Positions 1 through 8,892 of a DNA stretch of 64,000 nt are shown piece after piece; positions within the stretch are counted from its first letter, which is position 1, and each line of letters begins with the position of its first letter. Both the position numbers and the translations under genes were made by a program. The stretch lies in the NCBI GenBank assembly GCA_964408805.1, contig CAYPAV010000001.1:434001-498000 (forward strand). Reading direction: 5' to 3'. Source of the DNA: CAYPAV01 sp964408805. Its GTDB lineage: Bacteria > Pseudomonadota > Alphaproteobacteria > UBA8366. The notes under the pieces are model-generated. The model saw nothing but the letters and a program-made list of their open reading frames with translations, was not told the origin of the DNA and did not search any database.

Positions 1-68
1 GCCAGCACGACGGTCGCAATTCGTCCATTTTGATATTTTGGCTAAGGGATGGCCATCCGCTTGAATTT

Positions 69-83
69 GCGACATAGTGTCGC
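69..83. repeat. Perfect inverted repeat upstream of coxB
   Basis: GCGACA-TAG-TGTCGC, two 6-base arms around a 3-base spacer, about 200 bases before the coxB start. It could be an operator for the oxidase operon or a chance palindrome. It does not resemble an FNR/Anr box (TTGAT-N4-ATCAA). I see nothing else definite in positions 1-283, which presumably carry the coxB promoter. Confidence 0.3.
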
Positions 84-283
84 GGTGAGTTCACGCGACT
101 GGGCGTGATGCTATACAGAGCGCCGTAACTCTTTTAGTGGCGTGACGTCGTATCGGGTGGTCTTTGTCGCGCGGACGCACCATTTCAGTGATGGAAAGGT
201 ATGCGTCAACTTGATTTCGGTCGTCGCCGTTTCCGCCTGTATCGACAGCGGTCGACCGAGCGAAGGCGTGGGGAGAGAATAAC

Positions 284-1135
284 GTGAAGAAGGTTTTGGT
301 GACAGTTTTCGCGGCTGCGACGGGATTGTTCGCGGCCGCTGCCTTGGCGAGTGAGCCGCTGCCTTGGCAAATGGGTCTGCAACCGGCGGCCTCGCCGACC
401 GCGGAAGGCATTCACGATCTGCACAACATGATGCTGGTGATCATCACCTGCATCAGTGTTTTCGTGCTGGGTCTGTTGATGTACACCTGCTGGCGGTTTC
501 GCGAGAGCCGCAATCCGACGCCGTCGAAGACGACGCACAACACGCTGGTGGAAATCCTCTGGACGGCCATTCCGATCATCATTCTGACTGTCATCGCGGT
601 GCCGTCGATGAAACTTCTCTACATGGCCGATCGCATCGAGGACGGCGATATGACCCTAAAGGTGATCGGACATCAGTGGTATTGGGAATACCAATATCCG
701 GATCACGGGAATTTCGCCTTCGACGCCAATATGATCGCGGACGAGGACTTGAAACCCGGGCAGAAACGCTTGATGGACACCGACCTACCGGTGGTCCTGC
801 CGGTCGGTAAGAAGATTAGGCTCCTGTTCGCATCGGCGGATGTGATCCACAATTGGGCACTCACGTCGTTCGGCGTGCGGATCGACACGACACCGGGCCG
901 ACTCAACGAGACCTGGGTCGAGATCAACAAGCCCGGTGTTTATTACGGGTTCTGTTCTGAACTCTGCGGCGTCAACCACACCTACATGCCGATCATGGTC
1001 AAGGCGGTGCCGCCCGCGGAGTTCGATCAATGGGTTAAGAAGGCGCAGAAGGAATTCGCCCAAGTGGACGAGGCGCCGGCGCCCGCGCCGGAATCGGGAG
1101 CCGTCAAGGTTGCCCAAAATAAAACCGTTCACTAA
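284..1135 (+). CDS. coxB: Cytochrome c oxidase subunit II
   Basis: Subunit II of an aa3-type oxidase; it takes electrons from cytochrome c at its binuclear CuA centre on the periplasmic side. The 283-residue product has a signal peptide (about residues 1-22), two membrane helices (about 49-68 and 91-110) and a C-terminal cupredoxin domain. The CuA ligands are all visible: H189, then C224, E226, C228, H232 and M235 in the segment FCSELCGVNHTYMP. There is no C-terminal cytochrome c domain, so this is an aa3 rather than a caa3 enzyme; the tail is Pro/Ala-rich. The GTG start is preceded by GGGAGAG at 270-276. It is the first gene of the oxidase operon, 23 bases before coxA. Confidence 0.96.
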   Translation: MKKVLVTVFAAATGLFAAAALASEPLPWQMGLQPAASPTAEGIHDLHNMMLVIITCISVFVLGLLMYTCWRFRESRNPTPSKTTHNTLVEILWTAIPIIILTVIAVPSMKLLYMADRIEDGDMTLKVIGHQWYWEYQYPDHGNFAFDANMIADEDLKPGQKRLMDTDLPVVLPVGKKIRLLFASADVIHNWALTSFGVRIDTTPGRLNETWVEINKPGVYYGFCSELCGVNHTYMPIMVKAVPPAEFDQWVKKAQKEFAQVDEAPAPAPESGAVKVAQNKTVH

Positions 1136-1158
1136 GGCGATAAGGCAAGGGGTTAGAC

Positions 1159-2778
1159 ATGGCTGAAGGAACCGCCGCTCAGGCGCATGGACACGACGAT
1201 CACACGCCGTCTGGCTGGCGTCGTTGGCTTTATTCCACGAATCATAAAGACATCGGGACGATGTACATTATCCTCGCCGCGATCTCCGGCGTGATTGGTG
1301 GCGGCATCTCCGTTTACATGCGAATGGAATTAATGGAACCCGGCGTCCAATACATGACGCTGGCGGACGGCACGCCCGATGGGCATGCGTGGAACGTTTT
1401 CATCACCGCGCACGGTCTGATCATGGTGTTTTTCGTTGTCATGCCGGCCTTGATCGGCGGTTTCGGCAATTGGATCGTGCCGCTGATGATCGGCGCGCCG
1501 GACATGGCGTTCCCGCGCATGAACAACATCAGTTTCTGGCTTCTCGTGCCCTCGTTGCTTCTGCTGGTGGGATCGGCCGTGATCGGTGGTGGTGCTGGTA
1601 CCGGTTGGACGGTGTATCCGCCGCTCTCCAATATCGGCGGGTATGGACATGACACGCCGGCGGTCGACATGGCGATTTTCTCGCTTCATTTGGCGGGTGC
1701 GTCTTCGATCCTGGGCGCGGTGAACTTCATCACCACGATCTTCAACATGCGCGCGCCCGGCATGACGCTGCACAAGACTCCGCTTTTCGTCTGGTCGATA
1801 TTGATCACGGCGTTTCTACTGTTGCTGTCCTTGCCGGTGCTCGGCGGCGCCATCACGATGCTGCTGACCGACCGCAACTTCGGGACAAGTTTCTTCAAGC
1901 CCGAGGGCGGCGGCGAGCCGGTGCTGTTCCAGCACCTGTTCTGGTTCTTCGGCCATCCCGAGGTCTACATCATGATCCTGCCGGGATTCGGCATCATGAG
2001 CCACATCGTGTCGACATTCTCCAAGAAGCCGGTCTTCGGCTATCTCGGCATGGCCTATGCGATGGTCTCGATCGGGTTCATCGGGTTCATCGTCTGGGCC
2101 CACCACATGTACACGGTCGGCATGGACGTCGATGTCCGGGCCTATTTCACCTTGGCGACGATGGTCATCGCGGTGCCGACGGGGATCAAGATCTTCAGTT
2201 GGATCGCCACCATGTGGGGCGGTTCGATCCGCTTCGATACGCCGATGCTGTGGGCGATGGGGTTCATCTTCATGTTTACCGTCGGCGGCGTAACCGGGGT
2301 CGTGTTGTCGAATTCCAGCGTCGATTTGGTGTTGCACGACACGTATTACGTGGTGGGGCATTTCCACTACGTGCTGTCGGTGGCCGCGGTGTTCGCGATC
2401 TTCGCGGGCATCTATTATTGGCTTGGCAAGATGACCGGCCGGCAATATCCGGAATGGGCGGGACGCCTGCATTTCTGGACGACGTTCATCGGCGTCAACC
2501 TGACCTTCTTCCCGCAGCATTTCTCGGGTCTGCAAGGGATGCCGCGCCGCTATATCGATTACGCGGATGCGCTTGCGGGTTGGAACTATGTTTCGTCGAT
2601 CGGGTCGTACATTTCATTCATTTCGGCGATGTTCTTCCTGGTGGTCCTGATCCATACGATTTATGCGGGCCGTCGCGTCGGCGAGAACTACTGGGGCGAA
2701 GGCGCCACGACGCTCGAATGGACCGTGTCGTCGCCGCCGCCGTTCCATAGCTACGACGAATTGCCGCAAATCAAGTAG
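1159..2778 (+). CDS. coxA: Cytochrome c oxidase subunit I
   Basis: Catalytic subunit of the haem-copper oxidase, reducing O2 to water and pumping protons across the inner membrane. It has 539 residues, the usual length. Haem a ligands are H85 and H403, the haem a3 ligand is H401 (segment VVGHFHYV), and CuB is bound by H266, H315 and H316. Y270 in HPEVY is the residue cross-linked to the CuB histidine. The K- and D-channel landmarks of type A oxidases are present (YIMILPGFG; FGNWIVPLMIGAPDMAFPRM). The ATG is preceded by AGGGG. It lies between coxB and ctaB, all co-directional. Confidence 0.98.
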   Translation: MAEGTAAQAHGHDDHTPSGWRRWLYSTNHKDIGTMYIILAAISGVIGGGISVYMRMELMEPGVQYMTLADGTPDGHAWNVFITAHGLIMVFFVVMPALIGGFGNWIVPLMIGAPDMAFPRMNNISFWLLVPSLLLLVGSAVIGGGAGTGWTVYPPLSNIGGYGHDTPAVDMAIFSLHLAGASSILGAVNFITTIFNMRAPGMTLHKTPLFVWSILITAFLLLLSLPVLGGAITMLLTDRNFGTSFFKPEGGGEPVLFQHLFWFFGHPEVYIMILPGFGIMSHIVSTFSKKPVFGYLGMAYAMVSIGFIGFIVWAHHMYTVGMDVDVRAYFTLATMVIAVPTGIKIFSWIATMWGGSIRFDTPMLWAMGFIFMFTVGGVTGVVLSNSSVDLVLHDTYYVVGHFHYVLSVAAVFAIFAGIYYWLGKMTGRQYPEWAGRLHFWTTFIGVNLTFFPQHFSGLQGMPRRYIDYADALAGWNYVSSIGSYISFISAMFFLVVLIHTIYAGRRVGENYWGEGATTLEWTVSSPPPFHSYDELPQIK

Positions 2779-2805
2779 CGGCGGGGGGCCGTGGGAGGAT
2801 CTAGC

Positions 2806-3729
2806 GTGGCTCACACCGCGTATCAGAGCGTTCCGACACCAGGAGAATTAGGTGTCGGCGCCGTGGCGGAAGTCGGCGATTACGTCGCCCTCTTGAAGCC
2901 CCGGGTTATGTCGCTCGTGGTGTTTACCGGTTTCGCGGGCCTGGTCGTCGCGCCGGGATCGATGCATCCCGTTCTCGGCGCCATCGCGGTTCTCTGCATT
3001 GCCGTGGCCGCGGGTGCCGCGGGCGCGATCAATATGTGGTATGACCGCGATATCGATGCGTTGATGAAGCGTACCCGCCGCCGTCCGATCCCCATGGGCC
3101 GCGTGGCGCCGGAAGATGCGCTCGTCTTCGGCGTCATGATGGCGATCGGTGCCGTGACGCTGATGTGGCTCGCGACGAATATCATGGCGGCAGTTCTTTT
3201 GGCGACGGCGGTTCTTTTCTATGTCTTCGTCTACACCATCTGGCTGAAGCGCCGAACACCGCAAAACATTGTTATCGGCGGCGCGGCGGGCGCCTTTCCG
3301 CCGGCGATCGGTTGGGCGGCCGCGACGGGTGGAATCGGAATGGAGTCGGTACTCCTCTTCCTGATTATTTTCTTCTGGACCCCGCCGCATTTCTGGGCGC
3401 TGGCGCTCTTTCGCAAGGACGAATACGCCGCCGCCGGTGTACCGATGCTGCCGGTGGTCCGCGGCCGGCGCGAGACCAAGCGGCAGATCCTGATCTATAC
3501 CCTGATCATGGCGCCACTCGGCGTGGCGCCTGTTTTGTTCGGACTGGCGGGCTGGGCCTATGGCGTGGCGGCCGCGGCACTGGGCGCCGTTTTTATCGCC
3601 GCGGCAGTGACCCTTTGGTTTGATCGGACCGATCGCGCCGCCAAGCGCTTGTTCGGATATTCCATTTTCTATCTTTTCGCGCTGTTCGCGCTCCTCGTCA
3701 TTGACGGGGCCTATCCGGGTATGGTTTAG
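2806..3729 (+). CDS. ctaB: Protohaem IX farnesyltransferase (haem O synthase)
   Basis: UbiA-family membrane prenyltransferase that attaches a farnesyl group to haem b, giving haem O, the precursor of the haem A used by the neighbouring oxidase. The protein is about 307 residues with multiple hydrophobic helices. It shows the Asp-rich motif NMWYDRDIDALMKRTRRRP and the second conserved segment RKDEYAAAGVPMLPVVRG. The frame opens at a GTG at 2791, but I place the start at the GTG at 2806: GGAGG at 2794-2798 sits 7 bases before it and would fall inside the longer version. CtaA, the next enzyme of haem A synthesis, is not in this window. Confidence 0.93.
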   Translation: MAHTAYQSVPTPGELGVGAVAEVGDYVALLKPRVMSLVVFTGFAGLVVAPGSMHPVLGAIAVLCIAVAAGAAGAINMWYDRDIDALMKRTRRRPIPMGRVAPEDALVFGVMMAIGAVTLMWLATNIMAAVLLATAVLFYVFVYTIWLKRRTPQNIVIGGAAGAFPPAIGWAAATGGIGMESVLLFLIIFFWTPPHFWALALFRKDEYAAAGVPMLPVVRGRRETKRQILIYTLIMAPLGVAPVLFGLAGWAYGVAAAALGAVFIAAAVTLWFDRTDRAAKRLFGYSIFYLFALFALLVIDGAYPGMV

Positions 3730-3741
3730 GGCGACGGTGCG

Positions 3742-3903
3742 ATGACGGATATAGCGATGACCAAGCCAAACGACAAACGCGGCTTTCCAAGCGAAATGCA
3801 TCGCCGCCAGCACAAGAAGAACCGGGCATTGCTGCTGATGCTTTTGGTTTGGGTGCTGATCTTCTATGTCGTGTCGATTTTGCGTATCGGCGGCGGTTCA
3901 TGA
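3742..3903 (+). CDS. Small CoxF-like membrane protein of the oxidase operon
   Basis: A 53-residue protein beginning MTDIAMTKPNDKRGFPSEM, with a basic stretch (HRRQHKKNR) and then a single membrane helix from about residue 29 (ALLLMLLVWVLIFYVVSIL). Its place between ctaB and ctaG and its shape match the short CoxF-type proteins seen at this spot in alphaproteobacterial oxidase operons. The function of those proteins is not established. Its stop codon overlaps the ctaG start (ATGA, 3900-3903), indicating translational coupling. No strong ribosome binding site is visible in front; an in-frame ATG 15 bases further in is an alternative start. Confidence 0.75.
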   Translation: MTDIAMTKPNDKRGFPSEMHRRQHKKNRALLLMLLVWVLIFYVVSILRIGGGS

Positions 3904-4508
3904 CCGATATCGCGCGGAAAAATAACCGGGTGCTTGCGAGCCTCGCCGCCGTCGTGGTTCTGATGGCGGGGGTCGCCTATGCCGCGGTGCCGCTTTACGA
4001 TCTCTTTTGCCGGGTGACGGGTTACGCCGGAACGACCAATGTCGCCTCCGAGCGAAGTGCCGTTACGACCGATCGGGTGATGAAAGTACGTTTCGATTCG
4101 ATGGTGAACGGCATCGACTGGGCATTTCAGCCGGTTCGCCGCCAGATTGAGATCCGGGTCGGCGAGAATGCGTTGGCTTTCTATCGCGCCACGAACCGAT
4201 CGAAGCAGCCGGTTACCGGCACCGCCGTCTTCAATGTAACCCCGTTGAAGGTCGGTGCCTATTTCAGCAAGACCGAATGCTTTTGTTTCACGGAACAGCG
4301 TCTCGCGCCGGGCGAGACGATGGATATGCCGGTCGCATTTTTCGTCGATCCGGCGATCGAACAGGACCCCAACCTTGCCGATGTCAAGACGATCACGCTT
4401 TCCTACACGTTCTATCCCGCATCCGAAGGTGACTCGGCGCGGGATCAGGAACGGAAGGTCAGCGCGATCTTGCCTCCGGCCGAAGGCGCGGCGGGGTTGG
4501 TTCGGTAA
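3900..4508 (+). CDS. ctaG: Cytochrome c oxidase assembly protein CtaG (Cox11 family)
   Basis: Copper chaperone that delivers copper to the CuB site of subunit I. It is 202 residues, with an N-terminal signal-anchor helix (about 11-29), the conserved segment VPLYDLFCRVTGYAGTT, and a periplasmic immunoglobulin-like domain. The copper-binding pair is in KTECFCFTEQ. The ATG start overlaps the preceding stop codon by four bases; an upstream in-frame ATG would extend the protein through the small gene in front and is rejected. It is followed by coxC after a 38-base gap. Confidence 0.95.
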   Translation: MTDIARKNNRVLASLAAVVVLMAGVAYAAVPLYDLFCRVTGYAGTTNVASERSAVTTDRVMKVRFDSMVNGIDWAFQPVRRQIEIRVGENALAFYRATNRSKQPVTGTAVFNVTPLKVGAYFSKTECFCFTEQRLAPGETMDMPVAFFVDPAIEQDPNLADVKTITLSYTFYPASEGDSARDQERKVSAILPPAEGAAGLVR

Positions 4509-4546
4509 ATTGAACGACGTCAAAAGGCGACGAGCGAGGAATTGAG

Positions 4547-5404
4547 ATGAGCGCCACCACGGAAGAACACCACGGTCACAAGCACCCTTACCACCTTGTG
4601 GACCCGAGCCCCTGGCCGGCGCTCGGCGCGTTGGGCGCATTTCTGCTGACTTTCGGCCTGATCATGTTCATGCATCCCGGAATTTTGGGCGAGGGCTTGG
4701 AGGAAGGGATCGAATCCCTCGGTATCTTGGCCTTCTTGCCCGGGATTATCGTTATTCTGGGCACGATGGCGGTCTGGTGGCGCGACGTCATCCAGGAGGC
4801 GACCTTCGACGGCTATCATACGCCGGTCGTCCAGCTTGGCATGCGCTACGGCATGGCGCTCTTCATCTGTTCGGAGGTCATGTTCTTCGTCGCCTTCTTC
4901 TGGGCTTTCTTCGAGTCGAGCCTGTTCCCGAAGGAGTTCCCTTACGATCTCGCCGGCGGCGTCTGGCCGCCGAAGGGGATCGAGACCTTCGATCCCTTCG
5001 ACGTACCTTTCATGAACACGGTAATCCTGCTGCTGTCGGGTGTTACGGTGACTTGGGCGCATCACGCGCTACGCGAAGGCAAGCAGGCCCAGACGGTCCG
5101 CGGTCTCGCCTATACCATTGGCCTTGGCATTCTGTTTACCGCCCTTCAGGCGTACGAATACATCCATGCCGGTTTTGGTTTCAAGGACGGGATCTATGGG
5201 TCTACCTTCTATATGGCGACGGGTTTCCATGGCGCCCACGTCATAATCGGCACGACCTTCCTGATCGTCTGCTTCTTCCGGGCAAAGAAGGGTCATTTCA
5301 AGCCTGAACATCATTTCGGGTTCGAGGCCGCCGCCTGGTATTGGCATTTCGTCGACGTGGTTTGGCTGTTCCTGTTTAGCTGTGTCTATTGGTGGGGTGG
5401 CTGA
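4547..5404 (+). CDS. coxC: Cytochrome c oxidase subunit III
   Basis: Integral membrane subunit III, which stabilises the oxidase and supports proton uptake without carrying a redox centre. It has 285 residues with seven hydrophobic segments. It begins with a His-rich leader (EEHHGHKHPYHLVDPSPWP) and ends with the typical WYWHFVDVVWLFLFSCVYWW. ATG start with GAGGA at 4536-4540, six bases upstream. Together with coxB, coxA, ctaB and ctaG it makes a complete aa3 oxidase module except for ctaA. Confidence 0.97.
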   Translation: MSATTEEHHGHKHPYHLVDPSPWPALGALGAFLLTFGLIMFMHPGILGEGLEEGIESLGILAFLPGIIVILGTMAVWWRDVIQEATFDGYHTPVVQLGMRYGMALFICSEVMFFVAFFWAFFESSLFPKEFPYDLAGGVWPPKGIETFDPFDVPFMNTVILLLSGVTVTWAHHALREGKQAQTVRGLAYTIGLGILFTALQAYEYIHAGFGFKDGIYGSTFYMATGFHGAHVIIGTTFLIVCFFRAKKGHFKPEHHFGFEAAAWYWHFVDVVWLFLFSCVYWWGG

Positions 5405-5437
5405 TCCTAGGCTCGCGGCGCGGCGGCGGCGGCCGGC

Positions 5438-5824
5438 ATGAATACGCCTTATCCGCCCGTCTCGCCCTTTATGGCCGGAATGCGCGGTCGGTGCCCACGT
5501 TGCGGGGTTGGGCGGATGTTCGCGCGGTATCTAACGCTTGCCGGGACCTGTGATTCCTGTGGATTGGGGTTCAAGGCCGCCGATAGCGGCGATGGGCCGG
5601 CCGTCTTCGTCATTTTCATCGTCGGTCCGATCGCCGTTGGTCTTGCGTTCTGGCTGGAGATGGCGGCGGCACCGCCCTATTGGCTCCATCTGGTCCTCTG
5701 GCCGCCCTTGATCCTGCTTGGGTCGATCGGTCTCTTGCGCCCGATGAAGGGCGTGTTGATCGCGCTGCAGTATCACCACCGGGCGGGCGATACCGGCGGC
5801 AATACCTTCGACGGCGAGGACTGA
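5438..5824 (+). CDS. DUF983 family membrane protein
   Basis: A 128-residue protein with an N-terminal zinc-ribbon-like pair, CPRCG (about residues 24-28) and CDSCG (about 38-42), followed by two hydrophobic helices (about 56-75 and 81-100). This is the DUF983 family, which lies between coxC and surf1 in many alphaproteobacteria. Its biochemical role is unknown; the position suggests oxidase assembly, and that is inference. The gap to the next start is only three bases. Confidence 0.85.
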   Translation: MNTPYPPVSPFMAGMRGRCPRCGVGRMFARYLTLAGTCDSCGLGFKAADSGDGPAVFVIFIVGPIAVGLAFWLEMAAAPPYWLHLVLWPPLILLGSIGLLRPMKGVLIALQYHHRAGDTGGNTFDGED

Positions 5825-5827
5825 AGC

Positions 5828-6535
5828 GTGGCGTTTCGTCCGACCTTGTGGCCGACCCTTTTCACCATTCCGGCCGTGATCGTCCTTCTGGCGCTTGGGA
5901 CCTGGCAAGTCCAGCGGCTCCATTGGAAGGCCGGGCTGATCGAGAAATTACAGGCGCGGAGCGTTGCCGCCCCTATTCCTCTACCCGCCAAGATCGGCAA
6001 TCCGGGCGACTTCGAGTATCGCCGCGTGAAGGTTCGGGGACGGTTTCGTCACAAGAAGGAATACTATCTCGTCAACCGGTCGCGGGCCGGAAAACCGGGT
6101 CTTAATATTATCACCCCGCTGGCGCGCGCCGACGGCGGCGCCGATGTCCTGGTCAATCGTGGCTGGACACCGTTCGAACTCCGCGAGCGCGAGTCCCGCG
6201 CGGCGGGCTTGGTCAAAGGTACCCACGAGGTCGAGGGCATCTTCCGGCTCGCCAAGGGCCCGGGCCTGTTCATGCCGAAGAACGAACCGCACAACAACAC
6301 CTGGTTCTATATCGATCCGCCGGCGATGGCGGCGGCTGGCGCGCTGGGGCCGGTCGGTCCCTACTTTATCCTTGCCGGGGACAAATCGGTCGGCGGGTAT
6401 CCGATCGACCATCGCTGGCAGGTCAATCTGCACAACGCCCATCTGGAATACGCCATTACCTGGTACGCGCTCGCGGTGGCGCTCGTCGTGATCTATTTCC
6501 TCTACCATCGCCGGCCGCGACCGTCCGACGAATGA
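5828..6535 (+). CDS. SURF1 family oxidase assembly protein
   Basis: SURF1 (Shy1) proteins help insert haem A into subunit I. The 235-residue product has an N-terminal membrane helix (about 9-27), a periplasmic domain starting with the typical GTWQVQRLHWK segment, and a C-terminal helix (about 211-229) before a basic tail. The conserved VNRGWTP motif is present. The GTG start lies three bases after the DUF983 stop. The stop overlaps the next gene by four bases (ATGA), so the peptidase behind it is translationally coupled to the oxidase operon. Confidence 0.93.
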   Translation: MAFRPTLWPTLFTIPAVIVLLALGTWQVQRLHWKAGLIEKLQARSVAAPIPLPAKIGNPGDFEYRRVKVRGRFRHKKEYYLVNRSRAGKPGLNIITPLARADGGADVLVNRGWTPFELRERESRAAGLVKGTHEVEGIFRLAKGPGLFMPKNEPHNNTWFYIDPPAMAAAGALGPVGPYFILAGDKSVGGYPIDHRWQVNLHNAHLEYAITWYALAVALVVIYFLYHRRPRPSDE

Positions 6536-8025
6536 CTTCCGCCTACGCGGCGCTTGAACGGCATTTCCGGCGGCTCTCGCTCCTGCGCGATGCCAGCGCG
6601 ATGTTGGGCTGGGACGCGGCGGTGATGATGCCCGCTTCGGCGAGCGCCGTTCGGGCCGAGCAGATCGCACTTCTCAAGCGCTTGGCGCACGAAATCCTCG
6701 CCGCGCCCGATTTCGCCGGCCTTCTCGACCGCGCCGAAGGCGAGGTTCTGGACGATTGGCAAGAGGATAATCTCCGACAAATGCGCCGCCGCTGGCGGCA
6801 CGTAACTGCGGTTCCGGCGGACCTCGTCGAGGCGGCGACCAGGGCCCATGCCGCCTGCGAGGCGATTTGGCGGACGGCGCGCCCCGGGAACGATTTCAAA
6901 TCCGTACGGCCGGCCTTGGAGACCGTGCTGGCGCTAACCCGCGAGATCGCCGCCGCCAAGGGCGCCACCTTCGATCTGCCGCCCTATGAAGCGTTGATGG
7001 ATCTCTACGAACCCGGCATGCGCTGTCAGCGGCTCGATCGGATTTTCGACGATTACGCCGCCTTTCTGCCGGATTTTCTGGCCCGTGTCATCGACCGGCA
7101 GGCCGCGCTGCCGGCACCCGCCCTTCCTGACGCACCTTTCGCCGAGGACGCCCAAGAGGCGCTTTGCCGCCGGATGGCCGAGGCGGTCGGTATCGATTTC
7201 GCGAGTGCCCGGCTCGATCCGACGCTGCATCCCTTTTCAGGCGGGGTGCCGGAAGACAGCCGCATCACGACCCGGTACGATCCGGCGGATTTCAGTCAGG
7301 CGATGATGGGGGTGCTGCATGAATCCGGCCATGCGATGTATGAGCGCGGCCGGCCCGTCGAATGGCGCCACCAACCGGTCGGCGAGACGCCGGGGCTCGG
7401 CCTGCACGAGAGCCAGTCCCTCATCGTCGAGATGCAGGTCTGCCGCTCGCGCGAATTCTTCGCCTGGGCGGCGCCTGTCATCCGCGCCGCCTTCGAGGGC
7501 GCGGGTCCCGCCTGGGCGCCCGAAAACTTGCACCTCCTGTCAACCCAGGTCGCGCGCGGCTTCATCCGCGTCGACGCGGATGAGGTGACCTATCCGGCGC
7601 ATGTCATCCTTCGTTATCGCTTGGAGCGGGCAATGATCGGCGGCGATCTGACGCCGGCGGAGCTGCCCGGCGCCTGGGCCGACGGCATGCGCGAATTGTT
7701 GGACGTGGTCCCGCCCGATGACCGGCGCGGCTGTTTGCAGGACATCCATTGGTATGATGGGGCGTGGGGCTATTTTCCGACCTATACCCTGGGGGCGATG
7801 GCGGCGGCACAGCTCTTTGCCGCCGCGCGCACGGCCGAACCCGAGATTCAACCCGCGATCGGCCGGGGCGATTTTGGGCCGCTGATGACCTGGCTTCGCC
7901 GCCATGTTCACGGCCAGGGGGCGCGCTACACCACGGACGAGATATTGAAACGCGCGACCGGTCAAGTGCTTGACCCGACCGTCTTCAAGGTGCATCTCAA
8001 GAGCCGCTATCTGGAAGGCGCATGA
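6532..8025 (+). CDS. M32 family metallocarboxypeptidase (Taq carboxypeptidase type)
   Basis: Zinc carboxypeptidase that removes C-terminal residues from cytoplasmic peptides. It has 497 residues, the normal family length, is mostly helical and lacks a signal peptide. The zinc/catalytic motif is HESGH (H263, E264, H267) in GVLHESGHAMYERG, and the downstream M32 signature segment HESQSLIVEMQV is present. The ATG overlaps the SURF1 stop. Its own stop overlaps the start of the MscS gene, so it sits in a tightly coupled string although its role has no obvious link to respiration. Confidence 0.93.
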   Translation: MTSAYAALERHFRRLSLLRDASAMLGWDAAVMMPASASAVRAEQIALLKRLAHEILAAPDFAGLLDRAEGEVLDDWQEDNLRQMRRRWRHVTAVPADLVEAATRAHAACEAIWRTARPGNDFKSVRPALETVLALTREIAAAKGATFDLPPYEALMDLYEPGMRCQRLDRIFDDYAAFLPDFLARVIDRQAALPAPALPDAPFAEDAQEALCRRMAEAVGIDFASARLDPTLHPFSGGVPEDSRITTRYDPADFSQAMMGVLHESGHAMYERGRPVEWRHQPVGETPGLGLHESQSLIVEMQVCRSREFFAWAAPVIRAAFEGAGPAWAPENLHLLSTQVARGFIRVDADEVTYPAHVILRYRLERAMIGGDLTPAELPGAWADGMRELLDVVPPDDRRGCLQDIHWYDGAWGYFPTYTLGAMAAAQLFAAARTAEPEIQPAIGRGDFGPLMTWLRRHVHGQGARYTTDEILKRATGQVLDPTVFKVHLKSRYLEGA

Positions 8026-8867
8026 TGAACAAGACCGTCGACGAGCTCCGCAAGATCTACAACACCGTCATCGAGGTCGGTCTCGACTACGGTCTCGACC
8101 TGCTGGAAGCGGTGGTGATCCTGGTCGTCGGCTGGTGGCTGGCGGGCCGGCTCCGCCGCGGCGTCCGCCGCGCGCTCAAGAGATACCCCGCCATGGACGA
8201 GACCCTGAAGCCGCTGGTCTCCAACCTCGTTCGATATGCGGTTCTGATCTTCACGATCGTCGCCGTCCTTGCCCAGTTCGGCGTGCAAACCGCGAGCATT
8301 ATCGCCGTCCTCGGTGCCGCGGGGCTTGCCATCGGCCTGGCCCTGCAAGGGACGCTGCAGAATATCGCGGCGGGGATCATGCTGCTCTTCCTCCGGCCGT
8401 TCAAAGTGGGCGATTTCGTCGAGGCGGCGGGTCATGCGGGGACGGTTCGTGAACTCGGTCTGTTCACCTGCGAGTTCCGGACCGGCGACGGGTTGTTTAT
8501 TTTCGTGCCGAACGCGGATATCTGGGGCTCGGCGATCAAGAATTTCTCCCGAAACGACACGCGGCGATCCGATCTGATTGTCGGTATCTCCTATGACGAC
8601 GATATCGGCGCGGCGATCAAGGTTCTCGAAGGTCTCATCGTTGCGGACGAGCGGATATTGGACGATCCGGCCCCGGCGATCGATGTCGTGGCGCTCGCCG
8701 ACAGCTCGGTCAATCTTCGTGCTCGCTATTGGACCGCCGCCGGCGACTTCGCGGCCGTGCAATTGGCGCTGAACCGCGCCGCGAAGGAAGGCCTGGAGGC
8801 GGCTGGTTGTAATCTCCCCTATCCGCAGCGCGACGTGCATCTCATCGGGGCGAAGACACCTCTGTAA
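8022..8867 (+). CDS. MscS family small-conductance mechanosensitive channel
   Basis: Tension-gated inner-membrane channel that protects the cell from hypo-osmotic shock. It has 281 residues, the length of E. coli MscS. There are three membrane helices (about 23-41, 68-86 and 93-127). The pore-lining helix contains the Gly/Ala-rich stretch AAGLAIGLALQGTLQNIAAG, followed by RPFKVGDFVE and the cytoplasmic beta domain. Two start codons lie in tandem (8022 and 8025); the first overlaps the peptidase stop. Confidence 0.93.
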   Translation: MMNKTVDELRKIYNTVIEVGLDYGLDLLEAVVILVVGWWLAGRLRRGVRRALKRYPAMDETLKPLVSNLVRYAVLIFTIVAVLAQFGVQTASIIAVLGAAGLAIGLALQGTLQNIAAGIMLLFLRPFKVGDFVEAAGHAGTVRELGLFTCEFRTGDGLFIFVPNADIWGSAIKNFSRNDTRRSDLIVGISYDDDIGAAIKVLEGLIVADERILDDPAPAIDVVALADSSVNLRARYWTAAGDFAAVQLALNRAAKEGLEAAGCNLPYPQRDVHLIGAKTPL

Positions 8868-8892
8868 TCAGCCGGCCCGTAGTCAGCCGGCC
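8864..8892. repeat. Short tandem direct repeat between convergent genes
   Basis: GTAATCAGCCGGCC (8864-8877) and GTAGTCAGCCGGCC (8879-8892) differ at one base. The first copy contains the mscS stop codon, and the second holds the stop of the acetyltransferase on the other strand. It probably reflects a small local duplication; no function is implied. Confidence 0.5.

Noticed and set aside
2791..2805. Earlier GTG start for ctaB
   Set aside because: The ribosome binding site GGAGG at 2794-2798 fits the GTG at 2806 and would otherwise lie inside the coding region.
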